Of a stretch of DNA of 64,000 nucleotides, positions 15,739 to 29,025 are shown piece by piece (position 1 is the stretch's first letter; each line of letters opens with the position of its first letter). The position numbers and the translations under genes are program-made. A model generated the notes under the pieces. The model was given only the letters and a program-made list of their open reading frames with translations, was not told where the DNA came from and made no database searches. Source of the stretch: Sphingomonas sp. CFBP 8760 (GTDB lineage Bacteria; Pseudomonadota; Alphaproteobacteria; Sphingomonadales; Sphingomonadaceae); NCBI RefSeq assembly GCF_014841615.1, contig NZ_JACYUG010000008.1:1-64000 (forward strand). Reading direction: 5' to 3'.

Positions 15739-18075
15739 ATGCGCGCATGGATGCTGGGATTTGCCTTGGCCTCGGTAGGGACGGCGGCGATGGCTGCTGA
15801 CCAGACGGTGCCGGTTTCACAGGCGCCGGCACCTGTGCCGGTACCGCCCGAGACCGCGGATCTGACCCTGTCCCGCGTTTTCGCCAGCCCAGACCTGTCC
15901 GGGCAGCAGCCACGCGCGCTCAGACTGTCGCCGGATGGAACCCTGCTGACCAGCCTTCGTCCTCGCCCCGACGATCGCGAGCGGTTCGACCTCTGGGCGA
16001 CGGATACCAGTACCGGCGCCGAACGGATGCTGGTGGATTCCGCGAAGATCGGTTCGGGCGCAGAACTGTCCGAAGCGGAGAAGATGCAGCGCGAACGGGC
16101 AAGGATCGGTGGATCGAAGGGGGTCGTCGCCTATGATTGGGCACCCGACGGCAAATCGATCCTCGTACCGCTGGACGGCGATCTGTACATCGCCACGCTC
16201 GACGGCAACGTTCGCCGGCTGACCGACACTCCCGGTGGCGAACTGAACCCCGTCGTCTCGCCCCGCGGCGCTTTCGTCAGCTTCGTGCGTGATCAGAACC
16301 TGTTCGTTCAGCCGATCACCGGTGGCGCGGCGCGTGCCCTGACCAAGGGGGAGGGCGGGACCGTCCACTGGGGCGAGGCGGAATTCGTCGCGCAGGAGGA
16401 AATGGATCGTCGTACCGGCTATTGGTGGAGCCCCGACGAACGCTATGTCGCCGTCGAACGGTTCGACGAGGCGCCGGTCCACGTCGCCACCCGCGCCGCG
16501 ATCGGTGCGACGGGCACGAAGGTGTTCGAACAGCGTTATCCCGCTGCGGGTACCCCCAATGTGCTGGTCGAACTATATGTGATGAAGGCCGACGGCACCG
16601 GTCAGGTGAAGGTGAATCTGGGGCCGGAACCCGACATCTATCTGGCGCGGGTCGACTGGATGCCGGACGGGTCCGGCCTGCTGGTCCAGCGTCAGTCGCG
16701 CGATCAGAAGCGACTCGATATCCTGCGCGTCGATCCCGCGACGGGGCGGGCGACGATCCTGTTTTCGGAAAAGGCGGGCGCAAAAAGCTGGCTTAACCTT
16801 TCCGACAGCTATCACGTCCTGCGCGACGGCAGCCTGATCTGGCGGTCCGAACGCAGCGGCTATGGCCACCTCTACCACTTCGCCGCGGGCAAGTGGACGC
16901 AGTTGACCAAGGGCGACTGGGTGGTCACCGGGCTGGTCGGTGTCGACGAGGACAAGCGCCGGATTTATTTCACCGGCACGCGCGACGATGTGCTGGAACA
17001 GCATCTCTATGCATTGAACATCGCCAAGCCCGGTGACGTGACCCGCCTGACCGAACGGGGTTATACCAACAGCGCGACCATGGATGGATCGGCGACCCGG
17101 CTGATCGTGTCGCGCTCCGGCCCCGCCCAGCCTGCCCAGGTCTATCTGGCCGATGCCGATGGCAAGCGGCTGCGCTGGATCAACGAGAATGCGATCGCAC
17201 CCGGCCACCCCTATTTCCCGCATCTTGCCAGCCACGAACCGACGAAATTCGGCACGATCAAGGCGGCTGACGGTACCACGCTGCACTGGGAGATGATCAC
17301 CCCCAAGCTGGAGCCGGGCAAGACCTACCCCGTGTTCTTCCAGCATTACGGCGGCCCCGGTACCGGCCAGCAGGTAACGCGTGGCTGGCAGGGGGCGCTG
17401 CCGCAGTTCCTCGTCGATCAGGGGTGGATTTTCTTCCAGATCGACAATCGCGGATCGTACAATCGTGGCAAGGCGTTCGAAGACCAGATCTACCACGCGA
17501 TGGGAACCGTCGAGGTGGCCGATCAATTGGCGGGCGCGAACTATCTGAAGTCGCTGCCGTTCGTGAACCCGGCCAAGATCGCCACCTATGGCTGGTCCTA
17601 TGGCGGCTATATGTCGATCAAGATGCTGGAAAAGACGCCGGGCGTCTATGCCGCCGCGGTTTCGGGCGCCCCGGTGACCGAATGGTCGCTCTACGATACC
17701 CATTATACCGAGCGATATCTGGGTGATCCGCGGCTCGATCCACAAAGCTATGCCGGATCGGCGGCGATCGTCGATGCGGCGAAGATCACCGATCCGCTGT
17801 TGCTGATCCACGGAATGGCCGACGACAACGTCTTCCTCGACAATTCGACGGCCTTCGCATCCCAGATGCAGAAGACGGGCACCCCGTTTGAGATGATGTT
17901 CTACCCGGGGCAGACCCACCGCGTCGGCGGACCGGGTGTCGGCGAGCATCTGTGGAAGACGATTCTCAACTTCCTCGATCGCACCGTAAAGAACCATACG
18001 CTGGTGACGGCAGCGCCGATGCCGGACCTGAATGCCGCGCCGGCGGAACCGGCGACCAATACCGTCTCCAAGTAA
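15739..18075 (+). CDS. S9B dipeptidyl-peptidase IV family serine peptidase
   Basis: This 778-residue exported enzyme removes X-Pro or X-Ala dipeptides from peptide N-termini. The first 20 residues are a signal peptide (MRAWMLGFALASVGTAAMA). A beta-propeller follows, with the substrate-anchoring Glu pair in EFVAQEEMDRRTGYWWSPD. The C-terminal alpha/beta-hydrolase domain has the nucleophile Ser620 in TYGWSYGGYMS, Asp695 in GMADDNVFLDNS and His727 in GQTHRVGG. The ATG at 15739 follows GGAGAGAGACGG. The length fits the family. It stands alone, 61 bp upstream of asd, and probably supports peptide use in the periplasm. Confidence 0.93.
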   Translation: MRAWMLGFALASVGTAAMAADQTVPVSQAPAPVPVPPETADLTLSRVFASPDLSGQQPRALRLSPDGTLLTSLRPRPDDRERFDLWATDTSTGAERMLVDSAKIGSGAELSEAEKMQRERARIGGSKGVVAYDWAPDGKSILVPLDGDLYIATLDGNVRRLTDTPGGELNPVVSPRGAFVSFVRDQNLFVQPITGGAARALTKGEGGTVHWGEAEFVAQEEMDRRTGYWWSPDERYVAVERFDEAPVHVATRAAIGATGTKVFEQRYPAAGTPNVLVELYVMKADGTGQVKVNLGPEPDIYLARVDWMPDGSGLLVQRQSRDQKRLDILRVDPATGRATILFSEKAGAKSWLNLSDSYHVLRDGSLIWRSERSGYGHLYHFAAGKWTQLTKGDWVVTGLVGVDEDKRRIYFTGTRDDVLEQHLYALNIAKPGDVTRLTERGYTNSATMDGSATRLIVSRSGPAQPAQVYLADADGKRLRWINENAIAPGHPYFPHLASHEPTKFGTIKAADGTTLHWEMITPKLEPGKTYPVFFQHYGGPGTGQQVTRGWQGALPQFLVDQGWIFFQIDNRGSYNRGKAFEDQIYHAMGTVEVADQLAGANYLKSLPFVNPAKIATYGWSYGGYMSIKMLEKTPGVYAAAVSGAPVTEWSLYDTHYTERYLGDPRLDPQSYAGSAAIVDAAKITDPLLLIHGMADDNVFLDNSTAFASQMQKTGTPFEMMFYPGQTHRVGGPGVGEHLWKTILNFLDRTVKNHTLVTAAPMPDLNAAPAEPATNTVSK

Positions 18076-18136
18076 AGCTTGGCTGGTCAGCCGCGCTGTC
18101 GCCGATTAGGGCGGCGCGGCAATCGGAGTGAAAGTC

Positions 18137-19165
18137 ATGGGTTACCGGGTCGTGGTCGCGGGGGCGACGGGCAATGTCGGGCGTGAGATGGTCAATATCC
18201 TTGCCGAGCGTCAGTTTCCCGCCGACGAGATCGCCGTGCTGGCCTCCAGCAGGAGCCAGGGCGAGCAGATCGAATATGGCGATACCGGCCGGATGCTGAA
18301 AATCCAGAACATCGAGAATTTCGACCCGGCCGGCTGGGACATGGCGCTGTTCGCGATCGGATCGGAGGCGACGGCGGTCTATGCGCCGAAGTTCGCCGCC
18401 GCCGGCTGCACGGTGATCGACAACAGTTCGCTCTATCGCATGGACCCGGACGTGCCGCTGATCGTGCCGGAAGTGAACGCCGACGCGATCGACGGGTACA
18501 AGGTGAAGAACATCATCGCCAATCCCAATTGCTCGACCGCGCAGATGGTCGTGGCGCTGAAGCCGCTGCACGATGCCGCGACGATCAAGCGGGTGGTGGT
18601 GGCGACCTATCAGTCCGTTTCCGGCGCGGGCAAGATCGGGATGGACGAGCTGTTCGAGCAGAGCCGCAACATCTTCGTCGGCGATCCGGCCGAGGCAAAG
18701 AAGTTCACCAAGCAGATCGCGTTCAACGTGATCCCCCACATCGACAGCTTCCTGGACGACGGATCGACCAAGGAAGAATGGAAGATGGTGGTCGAAACCA
18801 AGAAAATCCTGGACCGGAAGATCAAGGTGGTCGCCACCTGCGTCCGCGTTCCCGTCTTCGTCGGCCACTCCGAGGCGCTGAACATCGAATTCGAGAACGA
18901 AATCTCGGCGGAGGAGGCGAAGAACATCCTGCGCGAGGCCCCCGGCATCATGCTGATCGACAAGCATGAGGACGGTGGATACATCACGCCGATCGAGGCC
19001 GCCGGCGACGACGCCACCTATATCAGCCGGGTCCGGGAGGACCCGACAGTCGAAAATGGCCTATCGCTGTGGTGCGTGTCTGACAACCTCCGCAAGGGTG
19101 CCGCGCTGAACGCGGTGCAGATCGCCGAACTGTTGGGGCGCAGGCATCTGAAAAAGGCGAACTGA
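18137..19165 (+). CDS. asd: aspartate-semialdehyde dehydrogenase
   Basis: The enzyme (342 residues) reduces aspartyl phosphate to aspartate semialdehyde with NADPH, the branch point to lysine/diaminopimelate, threonine and methionine. Seen: the NADP-binding start VVVAGATGNVGREMV, the active-site Cys132 in NPNCSTAQMV, QSVSGAGKIGMDEL, and the catalytic His region VRVPVFVGHSEALNIEFE. Ending and length fit Gram-negative Asd. The start at 18137 has GGAG eight bases upstream; a GTG nine bases earlier is possible but worse placed. It is followed by 175 bp of non-coding sequence before the convergent yitT-like gene. Confidence 0.96.
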   Translation: MGYRVVVAGATGNVGREMVNILAERQFPADEIAVLASSRSQGEQIEYGDTGRMLKIQNIENFDPAGWDMALFAIGSEATAVYAPKFAAAGCTVIDNSSLYRMDPDVPLIVPEVNADAIDGYKVKNIIANPNCSTAQMVVALKPLHDAATIKRVVVATYQSVSGAGKIGMDELFEQSRNIFVGDPAEAKKFTKQIAFNVIPHIDSFLDDGSTKEEWKMVVETKKILDRKIKVVATCVRVPVFVGHSEALNIEFENEISAEEAKNILREAPGIMLIDKHEDGGYITPIEAAGDDATYISRVREDPTVENGLSLWCVSDNLRKGAALNAVQIAELLGRRHLKKAN

Positions 19166-19340
19166 CGGGTTTCCTCACCCTTGTCCTTTCCGTGTTCTCC
19201 AAGTCTCTCCTACTCTATCGGGAGCAACTGGTAACATGAGGCGTCGCAGGGGTGGGGCCGGCGGCATGCAGCCTTGCGGTACCGATCGGCCGATATATTT
19301 GTGTGCGTATCGATCAAAGCCGGGTGACGTGAACGCCCCG

Positions 19341-22824
<3,484 letters not shown>

Positions 22825-22857
22825 CCGACTGACGTTGTGCCCCGTCTGGAGACGATC

Positions 22858-23358
22858 ATGCGCCTTTCGTCCGTCGCCATCGCTGCCGCGCTGGCGACCG
22901 TCAGCATTACGACCGCGTTGCAGGGGCAGCGGCCCGACGACCAGATCGATCCACGGTCGTTGCAGTGGCTAGCACAGGGCAAGGTGCAGCGTTCGGCGGG
23001 CAACCTCGACGGCGCGACCGATACGCTGGAGACGGCGATCGCGCTCGACCCGCGTAATCGCGCCGCTTTCATCGTGCTGGCCGAGGTGGCAAGCCAGCGA
23101 GGCCTGCCGGGCAAGGCGATCCGCCTGTACCGCGAGGCGTTACTGCTGGAGCCAGCCGATCGGATCGCATTGAAGGGGCAGGGTGAGGCATTGGTCGCCA
23201 AGGGCGCGGTGGTGCGGGCGAAAGAGAATCTCGCGCGGTTGAAGACGCTTTGCCGTGGCAATTGTCCGGAGGCAGCCAGTCTGGCGGCGACGATCGCCAA
23301 GGGGCCGCCGGTCACCACCGCGCAGGTGGCACCAAAGGTCACGGCAGCGAAGCAATAG
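22858..23358 (+). CDS. exported tetratricopeptide-repeat protein
   Basis: The 166-residue protein has a signal peptide (MRLSSVAIAAALATVSITTA) and two to three TPR units: LQWLAQGKVQRSAGNLDGAT, TAIALDPRNRAAFIVLAEVA, RGLPGKAIRLYREALLLEPA. TPRs mediate protein contacts and the partner is not visible. The ATG at 22858 has GGAGA seven bases upstream and places the signal peptide at the N-terminus; the in-frame GTG at 22837 is less likely. It follows the methyltransferase gene by 33 bp and converges on rsmA with a two-base gap. Confidence 0.78.
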   Translation: MRLSSVAIAAALATVSITTALQGQRPDDQIDPRSLQWLAQGKVQRSAGNLDGATDTLETAIALDPRNRAAFIVLAEVASQRGLPGKAIRLYREALLLEPADRIALKGQGEALVAKGAVVRAKENLARLKTLCRGNCPEAASLAATIAKGPPVTTAQVAPKVTAAKQ

Positions 23359-23360
23359 GC

Positions 23361-24206
23361 TTATTGGGCGACCGATCCGTCGCTCGCTCGATCCATCGTC
23401 CGCGCCAATGCGACGAATTCGTCGATCGTGACAGTTTCCGCGCGTCGGGTCGGCTCGATCCCCAGCACAGCCATCGCGTCGCCCGCGCCGGTCACACCCT
23501 TCAGACTCTGCCGCAGCATCTTGCGCCGCTGGCCGAACGCGGCGGCGGTCAGCCGTTCCAGTACGGGCAGGCGCACCCCGGCGGGAGGGTCGGTCGGTAC
23601 AAGATGGACGACCGCCGACATCACCTTGGGGGGGGGCGTGAAGGCGGAACGATGAACCGGCATCGCGATGCGGGCGGCACTGCGCCACTGTGACAGGATG
23701 GCGAGGCGCCCATAGGCATCGTCGTTAGCCGTCGCGACGATCCGGTCGGCGACCTCACGCTGGAACATCAGGGTCAGCGATCGCCACCATGGCTGCCAGT
23801 CCGCCGACAACCAGCCGATCAACAGCGCAGTGCCGACATTGTAGGGAAGGTTCGACACGATATGCGGCCGCCCTTCGAACAGGGCAGGGGCATCGATCGC
23901 CAGCGCGTCACCTTCGATGACGCGCAGTCTGCCGGGATAGGCGTCGCCCAGTTCCGCAAGTGCCGGGATGCAGCGCCGGTCGCGCTCGATCGCGGTGACC
24001 CGTGCGCCCGCTGCCAGCAGCGCACGGGTAAGGCCACCGGGGCCGGGGCCGACCTCCAGCACCTCGGCATCGGTAAGATCGCCAGGTACGGCGGCAATGC
24101 GTGCGAGCAATTGACCATCGAACAGAAAATTCTGCCCGAGTGCCTTGGAGGCGTTCAAGCCATAGCGGGCGATGACCTCGCGCAGCGGCGGCAGGTCGAC
24201 GCTCAT
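23361..24206 (-). CDS. rsmA: 16S rRNA dimethyladenosine transferase
   Basis: RsmA (KsgA, 281 residues) dimethylates A1518 and A1519 of 16S rRNA during small-subunit maturation. Visible are the N-terminal [14 protein letters not shown] motif [15 protein letters not shown], the acidic VTAIERD, and the catalytic NLPYN motif in [15 protein letters not shown]. The C-terminal domain has [14 protein letters not shown] and [13 protein letters not shown]. It is the last gene of lptD-surA-pdxA-rsmA, the order also known from E. coli, and its ATG overlaps the pdxA stop (ATGA). Confidence 0.96.
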   Translation of the reverse strand: MSVDLPPLREVIARYGLNASKALGQNFLFDGQLLARIAAVPGDLTDAEVLEVGPGPGGLTRALLAAGARVTAIERDRRCIPALAELGDAYPGRLRVIEGDALAIDAPALFEGRPHIVSNLPYNVGTALLIGWLSADWQPWWRSLTLMFQREVADRIVATANDDAYGRLAILSQWRSAARIAMPVHRSAFTPPPKVMSAVVHLVPTDPPAGVRLPVLERLTAAAFGQRRKMLRQSLKGVTGAGDAMAVLGIEPTRRAETVTIDEFVALARTMDRASDGSVAQ

Positions 24207-25192
24207 GACATGGAACGGCGTGCTGCGGCTTCTGCCGCCATCACGATTGCCGCAATCATCGCGCCCGGCTCCGCCACATTCTGCCCCGCGATGCCGAATG
24301 CGGTGCCATGATCGGGTGAGGTACGCACGATCGGCAGACCCATCGTCATGTTGACGCCATCGTCGAAGAACAGTGTCTTGATCGGCACCAGCGCCTGATC
24401 GTGATAGGGGCACAGCGCGACATCGTATCTCGCCCGTGCGCGCGGATGAAACATCGTATCGGCGGCATGAGGCCCCGTTACCGACAACCCCTCGGCCAGC
24501 AGTTGGGCAATCGCCGGCTCGATCACGTCGATCTCTTCACGACCGAGCGCGCCGTTCTCACCGGCGTGGGGGTTGAGTCCCGCAATGGCGAGGCGCGGCT
24601 GATCGATCCCGAAGTTGCGTTGTAGCCCACGCGCGGTAGCGCGCGCTTTCGCCACGATCAGATCGATCGTCAGCAACGCCGGCACTGCCGCCAGCGGCAC
24701 ATGCGTCGTTATCGGCACCACCCGCAGATCGGGGCCGGCCAACAGCATCACCGCATTTTTATAGGCGATGCCACACCGCTCGGCGACGAATTCGGTCTGC
24801 CCCGGATGGGTGAAGCCGACCGCGTATAGTTGTGACTTCGATACCGGCCCGGTGACAAGGGCGCTTGCGGCGCCGGTGCGAACAAGGCCGACCGCCAGTT
24901 CCAGCGAACGCAGGGCGCATCGGCCACCTTCCAGATCGGGCGATCCCGGTAGGATGTCGCCAGCATCCTCGACGGTCAGTACCGGCAGCGCATCGCCGAA
25001 CACCGCCGCGGCGGCACGCGGATCGGATATTTCCGCAATCGGCCCCCGCCACACTCGCGATACGGAGCGGGCATCCCCCACCGCGAAGAAGGGGGGCAGC
25101 CTGCGGGCATGGCGGGCATCCCACGCCTTGGCCGTCACCTCCGGCCCGATGCCGGCGGGATCGCCCAGTGATACTGCGATCGGCAGCGTCAT
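24203..25192 (-). CDS. pdxA: 4-hydroxythreonine-4-phosphate dehydrogenase
   Basis: PdxA (329 residues) oxidises 4-phosphohydroxy-threonine in the DXP-dependent pathway to pyridoxal phosphate. The start [19 protein letters not shown], the substrate-binding [16 protein letters not shown], the metal-binding His in [29 protein letters not shown] and the closing [14 protein letters not shown] are family motifs. The gene lies 16 bp after surA and overlaps rsmA by four bases. Confidence 0.95.
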   Translation of the reverse strand: MTLPIAVSLGDPAGIGPEVTAKAWDARHARRLPPFFAVGDARSVSRVWRGPIAEISDPRAAAAVFGDALPVLTVEDAGDILPGSPDLEGGRCALRSLELAVGLVRTGAASALVTGPVSKSQLYAVGFTHPGQTEFVAERCGIAYKNAVMLLAGPDLRVVPITTHVPLAAVPALLTIDLIVAKARATARGLQRNFGIDQPRLAIAGLNPHAGENGALGREEIDVIEPAIAQLLAEGLSVTGPHAADTMFHPRARARYDVALCPYHDQALVPIKTLFFDDGVNMTMGLPIVRTSPDHGTAFGIAGQNVAEPGAMIAAIVMAAEAAARRSMS

Positions 25193-25208
25193 GACGGCCG
25201 CCCCTCCG

Positions 25209-26549
25209 TCAGCGATATTCGACCACGGCGTCGCGACGCAGATCGCGCAGCTTCTGTTGGGCGCGCAGGTTTACCCGCTGCTGCTGCAACTGGTTTTCGA
25301 CCTGATCCGATGAGGGAAGCTGACCGGTCTTGGGGTCGTCGCGTCCGCACAGCACCAGGGCACGCACCCCTTGCTCCGCGGACCCGAAGGGTGGCGACGA
25401 CTGGCCGATCTGAAGCTGAAGCATGATGTCGGCCAGCTGCGGGGGCAGGTCGCGAACGCGGACGGTATCGTTGTCGACGACTTCCGCGTTGACCGATGCG
25501 GCGATCTTTTCAACCGTGCCGCAACCCTGGATTTCCTTGATTGCCTTGCCGAACGCTGCCGCGCGGGCGGACGCCTCGGCCTGCGTGATCTTGGGCGGGA
25601 AGGGCAGGGTAAGCTGTTTCAGGCTGAGTCGCGCATCGCGCGGATCAGCGGTCAGCACCTGCCGTTTGTCGGTCAGATAGATGATCGAATAGCCACCCGG
25701 TATCTCGATCGGCCCCGCGACCTGTCCGACCTGCATCTGCTGCGAAGCGGCCGCCAGCTCCGCAGGCAGCTGTGCCGCGCGGACCCAGCCCAGATCGCCC
25801 TCGACCCCGCGGGTCGACGCTTCCGAATATTGCCGCGCGAAATAGCCGAAGGGCTGCTGGCCTTTCTGGATTTCGGCGATCAGCTGCTTGGCGGTCGCGA
25901 ACACCTGGGTCTTCGTCGCGTCGTTGGCGGACAGATAAATTTCCCGGAGATTGAACTCCTCGGTGCCCTTCGAGGCTTCCAGCCGGTCGAGAATTGCCTT
26001 CACCTCGGCATCGCCGATGTTGACGAAGGGCTCGACCTTGCGGCGTAGATAACGCTGCCATGCCAGTTCGCCTTCGATCTGGCGACGCAGCGAGCGATCG
26101 GACGATCCCGATTCGCGGAGATACACCGCCATCTGCGCGGGGGTGCGGTTGAAATTGCGGGCTACGCCATTGTAGCTCTGCTTCAATTCGTCCGCGGTGA
26201 TCGTGATATCGGCGCTCTTCGCTTCCTGAATCTGCAATGTCTCGTCGATCAACTGACGCAGGACCTGAAGTTTCAGGCGATCGAGTTCGGCGGGCGGCAG
26301 CTGGGCGACCTGCGGATTCGCGGCACGGATCAACCCGACGCGCTGATCGACATCGGTGCCGGTAATGACCGTCTCGTTGACGATCGCGGTTGGCTTGCGG
26401 ACATCGGGATCGAACTTGCCGAAAATCTGCGCATCGGCAGGAATATCCAGATTTTCGGCGGAATTGGGCGCGGTGGCCGCAGGCTGCTGCGCCATGGCGG
26501 CGGTGGCCACCGCGACCAGTGCCACCATTCCCAGCAATCGGCCCGTCAT
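25209..26549 (-). CDS. surA: periplasmic chaperone / peptidyl-prolyl isomerase SurA
   Basis: SurA escorts outer-membrane beta-barrels, LptD among them, through the periplasm. The 446-residue product has a signal peptide (MTGRLLGMVALVAVATAAMA), a SurA N-terminal domain (NETVITGTDVDQRVGLIRAA, LRQLIDETLQIQEAKSADIT) and a parvulin domain (FGYFARQYSEASTRGVEGDL, GWVRAAQLPAELA, IEIPGGYSIIYLTDKRQ). A second parvulin-like region follows with weak conservation. The start is uncertain: ATG 26549 gives a normal signal peptide but no strong ribosome site; a GTG at 26573 or an ATG at 26627 would add 8 or 26 residues. It lies directly downstream of lptD. Confidence 0.9.
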   Translation of the reverse strand: MTGRLLGMVALVAVATAAMAQQPAATAPNSAENLDIPADAQIFGKFDPDVRKPTAIVNETVITGTDVDQRVGLIRAANPQVAQLPPAELDRLKLQVLRQLIDETLQIQEAKSADITITADELKQSYNGVARNFNRTPAQMAVYLRESGSSDRSLRRQIEGELAWQRYLRRKVEPFVNIGDAEVKAILDRLEASKGTEEFNLREIYLSANDATKTQVFATAKQLIAEIQKGQQPFGYFARQYSEASTRGVEGDLGWVRAAQLPAELAAASQQMQVGQVAGPIEIPGGYSIIYLTDKRQVLTADPRDARLSLKQLTLPFPPKITQAEASARAAAFGKAIKEIQGCGTVEKIAASVNAEVVDNDTVRVRDLPPQLADIMLQLQIGQSSPPFGSAEQGVRALVLCGRDDPKTGQLPSSDQVENQLQQQRVNLRAQQKLRDLRRDAVVEYR

Positions 26550-26643
26550 GGCCCGTCGACGATCATGCTTCACGTAAACCCGATCCCACTCAGCCATACC
26601 GGCATAAACCGACGCGACTATCCGCATCTTGCTGAACCGTCGC

Positions 26644-28899
26644 TTAGCGGCCGAGGTTGGTGAATGCCAGCGTCAGGAGGAAGTTGTTCCCCTTTCGCGC
26701 ATCACCGATCTGCCGATAATCACGCCGCCACGATACGCCCAGGCGCAGGCAGTCGTCCTCATATTCCACCCCCAGCCGGTGGCGGATCGGATCGAACCCG
26801 TCGGCGAGCGACAGCGGGTCCTCGTCCCGGTTGGTCAGGTCGACGATCGCGGACCCGAACACCGACCAGAAGCGGGCGAATTGCAGCCGGCCGGCGACGC
26901 GTGCCTCCTCCCGATCACGTAGATCCTCGACGGTGGTGATATCGCGGTTGAGCTTCAGGTAGCCGATCAGCGCATAGGTGCTGCGCGATCCCAATGTCGC
27001 ATCCACCTCGTTGCGGCGGACCGCGAATCCATCCTTGTCGAGACGGTAGCGATGTATGACCGACACGAGGTCCCGGAACCGCAATTCGGTGCGCCCGACA
27101 TAATCGGACCAGCGATCGGACAGGCCGGTACCGTCTGGCAGGATCGATTCCCGCTGGGTCAGACGATAGCTTTGCCCCACCACCGCATCGAGCGAGAAGC
27201 CCGGCAGGTCCACCGCCCACTGCGCGCCATAGGTCGCGCGGGTAGAATCCTCGAACCGGTCGTATCCGGGAAAGCGATTGAGCGCGAAGAGGTTGGCGTC
27301 ATCAAGATCGACCGCGCGCGAATCTTCGTTCGGGATCGAGAAATTCTTGATCCGCGGGGCGGCGACGATCTGGAACCGTGGCGTCAGCCGCTGCGTCCCC
27401 CAGGCGAATTGGCCGATGAACGGCCATTGGACGTCGATGGCAACCGCACCGATCGCGCGCCCCTGGAAGCCGGCATCGCCGCGGTAGCTGGCGACCGTGG
27501 TCGCCAGCGTATCCCGCGCGTTATACGCATCGCCCCGCGCAAACGCGGTGAAGGTCACTTCCTGCCCCCAGGTCGTCAGTCGACGCAGGTCCCAGCGCAG
27601 GCTGGTGAATGCCCGCTGCGTATCCTGTCCAGCCGGGCGGGTGAGCGCCAGCGTATTGACCTGGAGATCGAACCGGCCGCCGATCAGTCCGTCCGAAAAG
27701 CGGTTGCGCCAGTCGATTTCCGGCAGCGCGATCGGCTGCATACCCTGCGCATCGTTCACCCGAAGCGTCTGCACCGCCCAGCCGGTCAACGCGAAGTAGC
27801 TGTTGGTGCCGATGCGTTGCAGGCTGGCGGTATTGCGCAGCCGATCGTCGCGTGAAATGCCGTAGCGGCGCAGGAAGGTCCGGTCGGTGGTCAGGCGCAG
27901 CGAGGCGCTGGCACTCCATTCGGGCGTGAACTGATAGCGCAGCGTGCCATCGATATAGCCCCGCAACGCACGCTGGGTATCGCCCAGATCGGTCGTATTC
28001 AGATCGTCGCTGCGTCGGCTTTCGGTCAGGTAGCCGCGCAGGCGGAAGGCGCCGGTCTCGCTCAGCTGCTCGTAGGCCACGTCCGCCATCGGCAACACGC
28101 CCGAATAGATATGCGGGGTTAGCGTCAGCCCGCGGTTTGGCGCGAGGCGGATGTAATAGGGAAGCGCCAGTTCCAGCCCGTTGACCCGGCTATATTGCGC
28201 ATTGGGGCTCAACAGGCCGCTGTCGCTGCCGCCGCCGACCGGGTGGGAGAATCGGGGCAGGGGCAGGGTCGGCAGACCGAACAGGTTGATACGCGCACCG
28301 TCGTAGAACACCCGCTGCCGGTCGGGGCGATAGGTGACGCGGACCGCCGTGATCTTCCAGCTCGGCTCCTTGGGGCATCCCGCCGCCGTTTCGACCGCGC
28401 ACGGCGTATAGGCGGCGCGATCCAGCCGGACGGTGCCGTTCTCCTCCCGCGTGCCGCGCACCGCGGCCAGCCGTCCCCCCTGTTCGAGCACGACGAGCAT
28501 ATTGTCGACCACGCCGTCCTTCAGCGAATCGGTCAACTCTATCTGGTCGCCATATGCGATATCGCCTTGCGGGTTGGCGACGGCGATGTCGCCGGTGGCG
28601 ACCACCTTGCCGGTCTTGCGGTTCCACACCACCTTGTTTGCGCGCAGCCGCTCACCCTGTCGCACCATCCGCACATCGCCGGTCGCAGTGACGATATCGG
28701 CCTCGTAGTCATAGTCCAGCGCTGCCGCACTGAACCGGACCTGATTGTCCGACGATGGCGCGTCGGCGGCTCCCGCCGGGGCAGGCGGTGGTACGGGGCG
28801 GTCGCCCAAATCCTGCGCCAGCGCGGGTGCGGCAAGGACGATGGCTAGAGCGCAGCCGAAGGGCAGGCCGATACGCGACACGTGGTGATGACCCTTCAT
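26644..28899 (-). CDS. lptD: LPS-assembly protein LptD
   Basis: LptD is the outer-membrane barrel that with LptE inserts lipopolysaccharide into the outer leaflet. The product has 751 residues with a signal peptide to about residue 28 (ending APALAQ). An OstA/LptA-like jellyroll domain follows (FSAAALDYDYEADIVTATGD, ANKVVWNRKTGKVVATGDIA), then the LptD barrel (LFGLPTLPLPRFSHPVGGGS, LALPYYIRLAPNRGLTLTPH, EYEDDCLRLGVSWRRDY). Cysteines in YTPCAVETAAGCP and DDCLRL could form the inter-domain disulfides known from E. coli. The ATG at 28899 places the signal peptide at the N-terminus. It is the first gene of its operon, divergent from pepA over 126 bp. Confidence 0.95.
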   Translation of the reverse strand: MKGHHHVSRIGLPFGCALAIVLAAPALAQDLGDRPVPPPAPAGAADAPSSDNQVRFSAAALDYDYEADIVTATGDVRMVRQGERLRANKVVWNRKTGKVVATGDIAVANPQGDIAYGDQIELTDSLKDGVVDNMLVVLEQGGRLAAVRGTREENGTVRLDRAAYTPCAVETAAGCPKEPSWKITAVRVTYRPDRQRVFYDGARINLFGLPTLPLPRFSHPVGGGSDSGLLSPNAQYSRVNGLELALPYYIRLAPNRGLTLTPHIYSGVLPMADVAYEQLSETGAFRLRGYLTESRRSDDLNTTDLGDTQRALRGYIDGTLRYQFTPEWSASASLRLTTDRTFLRRYGISRDDRLRNTASLQRIGTNSYFALTGWAVQTLRVNDAQGMQPIALPEIDWRNRFSDGLIGGRFDLQVNTLALTRPAGQDTQRAFTSLRWDLRRLTTWGQEVTFTAFARGDAYNARDTLATTVASYRGDAGFQGRAIGAVAIDVQWPFIGQFAWGTQRLTPRFQIVAAPRIKNFSIPNEDSRAVDLDDANLFALNRFPGYDRFEDSTRATYGAQWAVDLPGFSLDAVVGQSYRLTQRESILPDGTGLSDRWSDYVGRTELRFRDLVSVIHRYRLDKDGFAVRRNEVDATLGSRSTYALIGYLKLNRDITTVEDLRDREEARVAGRLQFARFWSVFGSAIVDLTNRDEDPLSLADGFDPIRHRLGVEYEDDCLRLGVSWRRDYRQIGDARKGNNFLLTLAFTNLGR

Positions 28900-29025
28900 G
28901 GTCCGCGCCCGCCCCGATACGGCCGCTTCGAACCCGCGCCTATCGCATCGTGCGGCGCGGCCCGCAACGCTGCGCTTGTCGTTCGCGCCCGGCGCCCTAG
29001 ATGGATCGGGCAAATAGAGGACGCC

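Noticed and set aside
16573-17997. 474-codon minus-strand frame opposite the DPP IV gene
   Set aside because: Antisense shadow of a gene with an intact catalytic triad.
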